Of a stretch of DNA of 23,013 nt, positions 1-6,417 are shown in pieces. This DNA comes from Lachnospiraceae bacterium UBA1251 (GTDB taxonomy: Bacteria > Bacillota > Clostridia > Lachnospirales > Lachnospiraceae). Under the pieces are notes generated by a model. It was given only the letters and a program-made list of their open reading frames with translations. It did no database searches and was not told the origin of the DNA. The stretch covers positions 1 through 23,013 of the forward strand of contig DBVZ01000021.1 in the NCBI GenBank assembly GCA_002308255.1, given 5' to 3'. Within the stretch, counting starts at the first letter, position 1, and every line of letters begins with the position of its first letter. The position numbers and the translations under genes were made by a program.

Positions 1-15
1 ATGTTTGACATGGAG

Positions 16-54
16 TTAGGAGGCGGACGCTCTATCCTGCTGAGCTACAGAAAC
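16..54 (-). pseudogene. 5' half of a tRNA-Arg(CCT), truncated after the anticodon loop
   Basis: Read on the minus strand, this stretch gives a 7-nt acceptor-like strand, TA at positions 8-9, a D-arm GCTC/GAGC around loop AGCAGGATA, and a 5' anticodon strand TCCGC followed by loop CTCCTAA with anticodon CCT at 18-20. The next bases should be GCGGA to close the anticodon stem but are CTCCA, so the 3' half is not there. About 15 bases remain before the window edge, too few for the rest of a tRNA. I read it as a tRNA remnant or one side of a recombination junction. The D-arm match is too long to be chance, but the cause of the truncation cannot be seen here. Confidence 0.6.
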
Positions 55-61
55 CTGTATA

Positions 62-85
62 CTGCGGCGTCCTCGGACGCCGTAG
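62..85. repeat. Strong GC-rich hairpin beside the tRNA remnant
   Basis: CTGCGGCGTCC (62-72) pairs with GGACGCCGTAG (75-85) over 11 positions, with one G-T pair and a 2-base TC loop. No T-run follows on either strand, so it does not look like a standard terminator. It lies directly upstream of the 5' end of the minus-strand tRNA remnant and downstream of the flavoprotein gene. A second 7-bp hairpin, ATTGCAA-AAAG-TTGCAAT, lies at 101-118. Function unknown. Confidence 0.5.
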
Positions 86-148
86 TCAAAGATACCATGA
101 ATTGCAAAAAGTTGCAATCCTAAATCATAAACATGTTTCCGGGAAAGA

Positions 149-781
149 TCATTCTTTCAGATCGTCCCTGATAAAGTGCGTCGGAAGCCATTCTTCCTGT
201 TCCGGAAGGCCGAAGGCTTCTTTGCCGAGAGCGATGCTCTTCATCAGGAAGACCATGTTCCTTGCCAGGACCCGCATCGTCTGCAGGCCTTCCGCGTCAT
301 ACGCGGCATCGCCGGGCGCTCTTCCGTGGACGCTGTTCCAGTAAATGCTGGTCGCGACGGCCATGCTGCTCTTGGTCAGATATTTGTTGAGCTCGTCGAA
401 GGTGGAGGAGCAGCCCCCGCGGCGCGCGACGGCGACGCTGGCGCCGACTTTCATCGTGAGATCCGCTTTTGTGGAGTAGAAGAGCCTGTCGAGCAGAGCA
501 ACGAGCGATCCGTTTGCGGAAGCGTAATAGACGGGAGAAGCGATGACAAATCCGTCGGCTTCTTCAAGTTTGGCGGAGACGACGTTGACGAGATCGTCGA
601 AAACGCATTTGCCCTCTTTCCAGCATTTCTGGCAGCCGATGCAGCCGCGGATAGCCTGGCCGCCCACCTGAATGAGATCGACGTCGACCTTGTTTTCTTC
701 AAAAATCTTAACCATTTCCGCGAGGGCGATGGAGGTGTTGCCGTTTGCCCTCGGGGAGCCGTTCAATATTAATACTTTCAT
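149..781 (-). CDS. Iron-sulfur flavoprotein, NADPH-dependent FMN reductase family
   Basis: A 210-residue flavodoxin-fold protein, probably a cytoplasmic FMN-dependent oxidoreductase that passes electrons to an unidentified acceptor. The N-terminus MKVLILNGSPRANGNT is the FMN phosphate-binding loop typical of the family. C47-x2-C50-x2-C53-x5-C59 is the compact cysteine cluster of iron-sulfur flavoproteins, expected to hold a [4Fe-4S] cluster. SPVYYASANG (about 80-90) is a second flavin-contact motif. I chose the ATG at 781 because an AGGAAAGG-like ribosome site lies about 9 bases upstream; a TTG two codons earlier is possible but poorly placed. It is divergent from the small gene at 907 and shares a palindromic intergenic region with it. 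The physiological substrate cannot be told from sequence. Confidence 0.88.
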   Translation of the reverse strand: MKVLILNGSPRANGNTSIALAEMVKIFEENKVDVDLIQVGGQAIRGCIGCQKCWKEGKCVFDDLVNVVSAKLEEADGFVIASPVYYASANGSLVALLDRLFYSTKADLTMKVGASVAVARRGGCSSTFDELNKYLTKSSMAVATSIYWNSVHGRAPGDAAYDAEGLQTMRVLARNMVFLMKSIALGKEAFGLPEQEEWLPTHFIRDDLKE

Positions 782-823
782 GGACAAATCCCTTTCCTCG
801 TATTATGATGACGGAGAAAAATA

Positions 824-867
824 GTATTGCAGATAAATGAATTATAAAGATTATCTGCGGATAATAC
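824..867. promoter_or_regulatory. Bulged palindrome in the divergent intergenic region (possible operator/promoter)
   Basis: GTATT-GCAGATAA at 824-836 pairs with TTATCTGC (851-858) and AATAC (863-867): 13 paired positions with a 4-base bulge (859-862) and a 14-base AT-rich loop. The loop contains ATTATA at 841-846, which is TATAAT on the minus strand, a fitting -10 box for the flavoprotein gene about 60 bases downstream. I see no good -35 for it. A palindrome flanking a -10 element between divergent genes suggests a repressor site, but no regulator is identified. Confidence 0.4.
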
Positions 868-906
868 CAGAAAAACATCTCATAATTAAAGATACGGAGA
901 AAAGGA

Positions 907-1140
907 ATGAACAAAAATCCCATGGCTCTTCTGCAGCTGAAAGAACGGTTTGACACGCTTCGGATCGAGCATCCGAAATTTCTCGCATTTCTGAGAGCGA
1001 TCCGTGAAAATGCCGTCGCCGAGGGCTCTGTTCTGGAAATGAAAGTGACGACGCCGGACGGGAGCGAATATATTTCCAATATCCGCATGACAAATAATGA
1101 TGTTGAGGCGATGAAGCTTCTTTTCGGAGAAGAGGAATAA
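907..1140 (+). CDS. Small hypothetical protein, 77 aa
   Basis: A short, soluble, charged protein with no signal peptide, membrane segment or cysteine motif. I do not recognise the family. The start is supported by a purine-rich ACGGAGAAAAGG site just upstream, and codon use resembles its neighbours, so I consider it a real gene. The N-terminal half looks helical (NPMALLQLKERFDTL) and the C-terminal half carries MKVTTPDGSEY, suggesting a small alpha/beta fold. It ends 24 bases before the DUF554 gene and is probably co-transcribed with it. No function is proposed. Confidence 0.7.
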   Translation: MNKNPMALLQLKERFDTLRIEHPKFLAFLRAIRENAVAEGSVLEMKVTTPDGSEYISNIRMTNNDVEAMKLLFGEEE

Positions 1141-1164
1141 AGGGTTTCACCGGGAAGGAACAGG

Positions 1165-1890
1165 ATGGCAATACCAGGAATGGGAACGCTCATCAATGCT
1201 GCCGGCGTCGTGGCGGGCGGCCTGCTTGGGCTTACAGTAGGAAGATTTATTAAGGAGAAATACCAGAATGCGGTGGTGCAGGTCTGCGGACTCGGCACGA
1301 TGTGCCTCGGCATCGCCGGCGTCATGGAAGGAATGCTTTCCGTTGAGGACGGCAGGATCGTCAGCGGGAGAGGTCTTTTTGTTATTCTTTGTCTCGCTGT
1401 CGGCGTGCTGATCGGGGAATGGATCGACCTGGAGGCGAAATTCGAGCGCTTCGGGGAGTGGCTCAAGAAAAAGAGCGGCAATGCGAAAGACGAGAAGTTT
1501 GTCGACGGCTTTGTGATCACGTCTCTCACGATCTGCATAGGCGCGATGGCGATCCTCGGTGCGATCCAGGACGGCGTTCTGGGGGATTATTCCCTGCTTG
1601 CGACAAAAGCGGTCATCGATTTTGTGTTCGTGCTGGTCATGACCGCCTCTCTCGGGATCGGCTGTATGTTCTCGGCGATCCCGGTCCTTATCTATCAGGG
1701 CGCCGTGACCGCTCTTGCCACGCTGATCCGGCCTGTGATGACGGACGCGGCACTCGCGAATCTGTCGATGGTGGGTTCCGTGCTGATCTTCTGCGTTGCC
1801 TCGAACCTGGTGTTCGGGAAACGCTTTAAGGTCGCGAATCTGCTGCCGGCGATCGTGGTGGCTGTGGCGGCGGCATTTCTGCCGGTGTGA
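1165..1890 (+). CDS. DUF554 family membrane protein (YdfK-like)
   Basis: A 241-residue, very hydrophobic protein with about seven membrane segments, matching DUF554 in length and layout. The opening GTLINAAGVVAGGLLGLTVG and the glycine-rich segments around GLGTMCLGIAGVMEG and FVITSLTICIGAMAILGAIQDG are typical of the family, whose function is not established; transport is often suggested. A charged cytoplasmic stretch (EWIDLEAKFERFGEWLKKKS, about 88-108) separates the third and fourth membrane segments. The ATG is preceded by GGAAGGAACAGG. A 74-base gap separates it from the response regulator on the same strand. Family call is good; the role is unknown. Confidence 0.85.
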   Translation: MAIPGMGTLINAAGVVAGGLLGLTVGRFIKEKYQNAVVQVCGLGTMCLGIAGVMEGMLSVEDGRIVSGRGLFVILCLAVGVLIGEWIDLEAKFERFGEWLKKKSGNAKDEKFVDGFVITSLTICIGAMAILGAIQDGVLGDYSLLATKAVIDFVFVLVMTASLGIGCMFSAIPVLIYQGAVTALATLIRPVMTDAALANLSMVGSVLIFCVASNLVFGKRFKVANLLPAIVVAVAAAFLPV

Positions 1891-1964
1891 CCGGCCGGGT
1901 ATTTGCCGGAGGGGTCACTGCCGGAGGAGATTACAGCCCGTGAAGACACGGGAGGAGGAAGGTT

Positions 1965-2660
1965 ATGGACAGGATTCTGATCGCGGATGACGAGCCGGAG
2001 ATCCGGAGTCTTTTAAGACTCTATCTTGAAAATGAAGGTTATGAAATCGAGGAAGCGGGGAACGGGAAAGAGGCATTGAAAATGCTGGCGGAAAAGCCGT
2101 TTTCCCTGTGCCTGCTTGATATTATGATGCCGGAAACAGACGGGTTCCACGTGCTGCGGAAGATCCGGGAAGAGAGTCAGATCCCGGTCATTATTATTTC
2201 CGCAAAGGACACGGACCCGGAGAAGATCCTGGGCCTCAATCTCGGCGCCGACGACTATATGGTCAAGCCGTTCAATCCGCTGGAGGCGGTCGCACGGGTC
2301 AGATCCAATCTCCGTCGGTTCCATCAGATCACGGGAAATGCCGGCGCCCTGCCGGAAGAGGAAAACTGTCTCACGCTCCGGGATCTCAAACTGGACCGGG
2401 ACGCGTGTGTTCTGTACCGGGACGGAAATGCGGTCGAGCTGACGCCGGTGGAGTTCCGGATCATGGAGCTGTTCATGAAGCATCCCGGAAAAGTCTTCAC
2501 CAAACAGCAGATCTATGAATGCGGATGGGGCGAGGAATTCATCGTCGCAGACAACAACATCATGGTCTGCATCAGCAAGCTCCGGGCGAAGCTCGACGAG
2601 GATCCGGCGGCCTATATCCGCACGATCCGCGGACTGGGTTACCGGATGGAGAAGGGCTGA
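1965..2660 (+). CDS. OmpR/PhoB-type response regulator
   Basis: A 231-residue DNA-binding response regulator. The receiver domain (about 1-115) has the acidic pocket D8-D9, phosphoacceptor D52 in LLDIMMP, S79 in IIISAKD and K101 in MVKPF. The C-terminal winged helix (about 135-231) carries LTPVEFRIMELFMKHPGKVF and ends with the family signature TIRGLGYRME. An AGGAGGAAGG site sits just before the ATG. The stop codon overlaps the start of the sensor kinase (TGATG), so the two are translationally coupled. Likely targets are the downstream ABC exporter and/or its own operon; this is inferred from position only. Confidence 0.95.
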   Translation: MDRILIADDEPEIRSLLRLYLENEGYEIEEAGNGKEALKMLAEKPFSLCLLDIMMPETDGFHVLRKIREESQIPVIIISAKDTDPEKILGLNLGADDYMVKPFNPLEAVARVRSNLRRFHQITGNAGALPEEENCLTLRDLKLDRDACVLYRDGNAVELTPVEFRIMELFMKHPGKVFTKQQIYECGWGEEFIVADNNIMVCISKLRAKLDEDPAAYIRTIRGLGYRMEKG

Positions 2661-3718
2661 TGGAGAATCTGAAATCTTTCCTTATCAGAAGGATGCTGCT
2701 CGTTCTTGCGGCAGTGATGGCAGCGGAATACGCGGCGTGGTGTCTTGCGCGGTTCATCCTCCTGCCTTACGCGGCCTTTATCGCTCATTATGAAGGCGAT
2801 CTGAGCAGCTCCCGTGTGTCCGATACGCTCCGGATCATAGCGGATCTTCTGCTCGGACGGGGAAACGGCATCGTAAATACGCTCATGAGCCGCTCGGCGG
2901 TCATTTTTATTATTGTGATCTGCGCGGTTCTGTTTGTGCTGCCGCTGATCCTGGGAATCCTGTGGTATGCAGGCGTCGTTACCGGGAAAGTCGACCGCAT
3001 TGAAAAGGAGCGGGAGGCGGAGCGTGCGGAAATTGACGCCAGAAGGAATCTGATCTTTTCCGATTTCGCACATGACCTTCGGACGCCGATCATGACCATT
3101 TCCGGATACGCCGGCGCGCTGGCGGACGGGATGGTAAAGGAAGAAGCACAGAAACAGGAATATCTGGAGGCGATCCGGGTGAAATCGGGACGGATGACGG
3201 AGCTTATCAATCTCCTGTTTGATTATACAAAGCTCGGGAGCGTGAATTTCCATCTGAACAGGGAAAGAACGGATCTCAACGAACTTCTGCGGGAGACGGC
3301 GGCATCGGTATTTTCCGATTTCGAAGAGGCGGAAATGGAATTCCTTGCGGAGATCCCGGAGGAACCCTATTTTGTGGAAGCCGACCGCGCGCAGGCAAGC
3401 CGGGTCTTCCACAATCTGATCATCAACGTGATCCGTCACAACCCGGCGGGGACCGCGGCGGCGGTCAGCGTGAAGCGGATGGCGGGCGTCGAACTGATCG
3501 CGTTCGCCGACACCGGCGTCAGGATCGAAAAGAGTGCGGAGGAACTGTTCGAGCCGTTCATTAAGGGGGACGACGCGAGGAGTGAAAGCAGCGGAAGCGG
3601 ACTCGGCCTTTCCATCGCGAAGAAGATCACGGATATGCACGGCTGGCAGCTCGAACTGCAGCAGCCGTTCGGGAGATATACGAAAGCATTTGTGCTCCGG
3701 GTTCCGGAGAGGGGATAG
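2660..3718 (+). CDS. Membrane sensor histidine kinase, partner of the upstream regulator
   Basis: A 352-residue HisKA-type kinase. Two membrane helices (about 12-35 and 80-107) bracket a short outside loop of only some 45 residues, so the sensor is small, as in kinases that sense membrane stress or antimicrobial compounds. A charged linker (110-130) leads to the H-box SDFAHDLRTPIMTISGYAG with phosphoacceptor H138. The ATPase domain shows the N-box NLIINVIRHNP, G1 motif FADTG and G2 motif GSGLGLSIAKKI. The frame is open further upstream, but the ATG at 2660 overlapping the regulator stop is the credible start. The last codons (VPERG, stop) fall inside a repeat unit that is copied again downstream. 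The signal sensed is unknown. Confidence 0.93.
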   Translation: MENLKSFLIRRMLLVLAAVMAAEYAAWCLARFILLPYAAFIAHYEGDLSSSRVSDTLRIIADLLLGRGNGIVNTLMSRSAVIFIIVICAVLFVLPLILGILWYAGVVTGKVDRIEKEREAERAEIDARRNLIFSDFAHDLRTPIMTISGYAGALADGMVKEEAQKQEYLEAIRVKSGRMTELINLLFDYTKLGSVNFHLNRERTDLNELLRETAASVFSDFEEAEMEFLAEIPEEPYFVEADRAQASRVFHNLIINVIRHNPAGTAAAVSVKRMAGVELIAFADTGVRIEKSAEELFEPFIKGDDARSESSGSGLGLSIAKKITDMHGWQLELQQPFGRYTKAFVLRVPERG

Positions 3719-3803
3719 ACCGCCTGTACCGGGTAGACCGCCTGTACCAGGTTTCGATGGTTTTCCGGAGAGGGGATAGACCACCTGTACCAGGTATCGA
3801 TGG
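3702..3803. repeat. Nested tandem repeat between kinase and ABC exporter
   Basis: A 41-bp unit occurs twice. The copy at 3763-3803 is simple; the copy at 3702-3760 contains an additional 18-bp internal duplication (59 bp in all). Apart from that insertion the copies differ at two positions only. The 18-bp core TAGACCRCCTGTACCRGG therefore appears three times, at 3716, 3734 and 3777. The second and third copies contain the inverted repeat CCTG-TAC-CAGG; around the third, AGACCA (3778-3783) and TGGTCT (3801-3806) can form an outer stem. The first unit includes the last codons of the kinase gene. Possible roles are a regulator binding array, an RNA structure that tunes the downstream gene, or plain slippage. 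Confidence 0.8.
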
Positions 3804-3818
3804 TCTGAAGAGGTTTTT

Positions 3819-5558
3819 ATGAAAAGAAATTACAATCAATCTGTACTGGGTGTTTTCGCATCCTATATAAAGCCCCACTGGCGCGCGTTCGCGGTTGACA
3901 TGGGGCTTTCGGTCCTGGTCGCGGCGGTGGACCTCGCATTTCCGATCCTGTCGAGGTGGTCGATGCGCGAGCTTCTTCCGCAGAGTCTGTACCGTGCGTT
4001 TTTTGCGGTGATGGCGATCATATTTATCGCGTATATCCTGAGGGCTGCCGCGCAGTATGTCGTGACGGTCGTCGGGCACCGGATGGGGACGATGGTCGAG
4101 GCCGACATGCGCCGCGACGTCTTTACACATATGCAGGAGCTCTCATACAGCTTTTTTGACCACAACCGCACCGGCGTGCTGCTTTCCCGCGTCACCAACG
4201 ATCTCTTCGAGATCGTCGAGCTGTCCCACCACGGTCCGGAGAACATCCTGACCTGTTCGCTCACGATCGTCGGCGCCCTCGGCATCCTGCTTTTCGTCAA
4301 CTGGAAGCTGTCCCTCGTGCTGATCGTTCTTCTGCCGGCCTGCGTCATTTTCGGAATGCGGCAGCGCGTCGCGATGCAAAACGCCAACCGGGAAGTCAAG
4401 AAAATGACCGGCGAGATCAACGCAGCGATCGAGAGCGGCATTTCCGGGATCCGGACGTCGAAGGCATTTGCGAATGAAGAGGCGGAAGACGAAAAATTCG
4501 ACGCCGCCAATGAGGCATTCAAGAAAAGCCGCGTCGGGTTCTACCGCGCGATGGGCCGTTTCAACGCGGGTGTCGAAGCCACGGTGGGGATCATGCAGGT
4601 CGCGGTCATTTCCGTCGGCGGTTTCCTGATCATGCGCGGGGAAATGAATTATATCGACCTCATCACCTTCACGCTGTATGTATCGGCCTTTACGGCGCCG
4701 ATCCGGAAGCTCATGCAGTTCATGGAAATGTATACGCAGGGCATGGCAGGATTTGACCGTTTCCTGGAGATCATGCGCACCGAGCCGGAGATTCAGGACG
4801 CGCCGGATGCCGAAGTGCTCGAAAATGCGGAAGGCCGGATCACTTTTGACGATGTTTCCTTTGCTTACGGCGACGGCACGAAGGTGCTTGACCATGTGAG
4901 CGCGGAGATCGCGCCGGGAGAGACGTTCGCACTGGTTGGTTCGTCCGGCAGCGGCAAGACGACCATGTGCCACCTGATCCCGCGGTTCTATGATGTCTCG
5001 GACGGGCGGATCCTCGTGGACGGAAAGGATATCCGGACCCTCACGCAGGAGAGCCTGCGGAAGAATATCGGCCTCATCCAGCAGGACGTCTTCCTGTTTG
5101 CCGGCACCGTCATGGAAAATATCCGCTATGGCCGGCCGGACGCCACGGATGAGGAAGTCGTGCAGGCGGCGAAGCAGGCCCGCATTCACGAAGAGATTTT
5201 GAAAATGCCCGAGAATTACCGCACCTACGTCGGCGAGCGCGGCGTCGTCCTCTCCGGAGGGCAGAAGCAGCGCATCTCGATCGCGCGAGTGTTCCTGAAG
5301 AATCCGCCGATCCTGATCCTGGACGAAGCCACGTCAGCGCTGGATTCCGTCACCGAGGCGGAGATCCAGAAGAGCCTTGACCGGCTCTCGAAGGGTAAGA
5401 CCTGCATCGTCATCGCGCACCGTCTGTCGACCGTGCGGAACGCGGACAGGATCGCGGTCGTCGAGGACATGCACATCGCGGAGCAGGGCACCAGGGAAGA
5501 ACTTCTGGCGAAAAACGGCGCCTACGCGCAGCTGGAAAGGGCGCAGGGATTTGCATAA
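3819..5558 (+). CDS. ABC exporter, fused membrane and ATPase domains (MsbA/MdlB type)
   Basis: A 579-residue half-transporter with an N-terminal six-helix exporter domain (about 20-320) and a C-terminal ATPase domain (about 340-579). All nucleotide-site motifs are present: Walker A GSSGSGKTT (374-382), signature LSGGQ (478-482), Walker B ILILDEATSALD with D502 and catalytic E503, and H-loop H534 in IAHRLST. There is no adjacent second half-transporter, so it probably works as a homodimer exporting lipids, peptides or drugs. It follows the two-component pair by 100 bases that contain the nested repeat, and AGAGG precedes the ATG. Control by the two-component system is plausible from position but not shown. 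The substrate is unknown. Confidence 0.93.
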   Translation: MKRNYNQSVLGVFASYIKPHWRAFAVDMGLSVLVAAVDLAFPILSRWSMRELLPQSLYRAFFAVMAIIFIAYILRAAAQYVVTVVGHRMGTMVEADMRRDVFTHMQELSYSFFDHNRTGVLLSRVTNDLFEIVELSHHGPENILTCSLTIVGALGILLFVNWKLSLVLIVLLPACVIFGMRQRVAMQNANREVKKMTGEINAAIESGISGIRTSKAFANEEAEDEKFDAANEAFKKSRVGFYRAMGRFNAGVEATVGIMQVAVISVGGFLIMRGEMNYIDLITFTLYVSAFTAPIRKLMQFMEMYTQGMAGFDRFLEIMRTEPEIQDAPDAEVLENAEGRITFDDVSFAYGDGTKVLDHVSAEIAPGETFALVGSSGSGKTTMCHLIPRFYDVSDGRILVDGKDIRTLTQESLRKNIGLIQQDVFLFAGTVMENIRYGRPDATDEEVVQAAKQARIHEEILKMPENYRTYVGERGVVLSGGQKQRISIARVFLKNPPILILDEATSALDSVTEAEIQKSLDRLSKGKTCIVIAHRLSTVRNADRIAVVEDMHIAEQGTREELLAKNGAYAQLERAQGFA

Positions 5559-5559
5559 A

Positions 5560-5597
5560 AAGGAGACAGGGAATGGTTCCCTGTCTCCTTTTTTTTA
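5560..5597 (+). terminator. Intrinsic terminator after the ABC exporter
   Basis: A perfect 14-bp stem (5560-5573 with 5577-5590), a TGG loop and a continuous T-run begin 2 bases after the exporter stop codon. It closes the plus-strand operon and lies just before the end of the convergent ylmH gene. Confidence 0.95.
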
Positions 5598-5619
5598 CTT
5601 CCTGTATATAATGGTGCTC

Positions 5620-6417
5620 TTATACATATCGATCCACAAGCACCATGAGCCGTCCTTTTCTGGTCTCGTGTTCCGTGCCGCGGAAGATATATTTGCCATA
5701 CCCCCGTATGGAGATCACGGCGCCTTCCCGAAGGAGGGCGCTGTCATTTTCAAGGATCCTCCCGTCCAGAGTGATAAGATGCTGCGAAAACATCTGCTGT
5801 GCCTTCGCCCGGGAAATATTGCAGATCCGCGAAACGATGCTGTCAGCCCGCTCCGAAGCGACGTTCAGACGCAGGGATTCAAATTCGGGAGCGATATCGT
5901 CCGGCGCTTCCGTGAGGACCCTGCACATCACGGAAGTGTGTTTTACGCGGGTGAGATTTTCGACGATATACGGCGCGATCGCATTTTCCGCGAAAATGTA
6001 TGCGGCACATGACTTTCCGTCCTTTCTTCCCGCTGCGCCGCGCACGATAATATCACCGATCACATCCCGCTCGATCCCGAGATTCATCAGCGCTCCCAGA
6101 AAATCCCGGTGCGTCAGCTCATCGGCAAATTTCGCATTCAGCGGCTCCGCCTTGATCGTCACGATCGGAAATGGCACCTCATACCCGAACAGATCCGCAT
6201 TCCCGAAGCGGAGCATGACCCTCTCCGCGCCGTCGGCACCGCCCCATGCCGTGACCATGTGCCGGATCACGTCCATGGGAATGCCGGTTTCCGCCCGAAT
6301 GATCCCTTCCGCCTCCGCCGCGTCCGCGGGCGGCAGAAAATCCGTAAAATAAAATGTATTATTGCGTTCGCTCGCCTGGTAGAGATCCAGGATCCGCTTT
6401 CCGGGCAGATTATCCAT
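5620..6417 (-). CDS. ylmH: YlmH-like S4-domain RNA-binding protein
   Basis: A 265-residue protein with the layout of YlmH: an N-terminal mixed domain (about 1-95), a middle domain with NAKFADELTHRDFLGALMNLG and RDVIGDIIV (about 95-140), and a C-terminal S4 RNA-binding domain (about 180-245; RADSIVSRICNISRAKAQQMF followed by GRILENDSALLREGAVISIRGYGKY). In Bacillus subtilis the YlmH family acts on 50S subunits carrying stalled peptidyl-tRNA in ribosome-associated quality control; applying that here is inference by homology. Its usual neighbours in Bacillota are cell-division/ylm genes, absent here. Instead its ATG directly abuts the stop codon of an aminopeptidase P gene, implying translational coupling. 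Confidence 0.88.
   Translation of the reverse strand: MDNLPGKRILDLYQASERNNTFYFTDFLPPADAAEAEGIIRAETGIPMDVIRHMVTAWGGADGAERVMLRFGNADLFGYEVPFPIVTIKAEPLNAKFADELTHRDFLGALMNLGIERDVIGDIIVRGAAGRKDGKSCAAYIFAENAIAPYIVENLTRVKHTSVMCRVLTEAPDDIAPEFESLRLNVASERADSIVSRICNISRAKAQQMFSQHLITLDGRILENDSALLREGAVISIRGYGKYIFRGTEHETRKGRLMVLVDRYV

Noticed and set aside
1..85. A complete functional tRNA gene at the left edge
   Set aside because: The 3' anticodon strand does not pair with the 5' strand, and too few bases remain in the window for the variable loop, T-arm and acceptor end.
101..118. ATTGCAA/TTGCAAT hairpin as terminator of the flavoprotein gene
   Set aside because: Seven AT-rich base pairs with no T-run downstream on the minus strand; it does not meet the usual form of an intrinsic terminator.
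2639..3784. Long minus-strand open frame opposite the sensor kinase
   Set aside because: It mirrors the kinase gene, has no domain I recognise and an arginine/histidine-rich composition typical of antisense frames in GC-rich genes.
3702..3803. CRISPR array
   Set aside because: Three copies with unequal spacing (18 and 43 bases), partly inside a coding region, no unique spacers and no cas genes.
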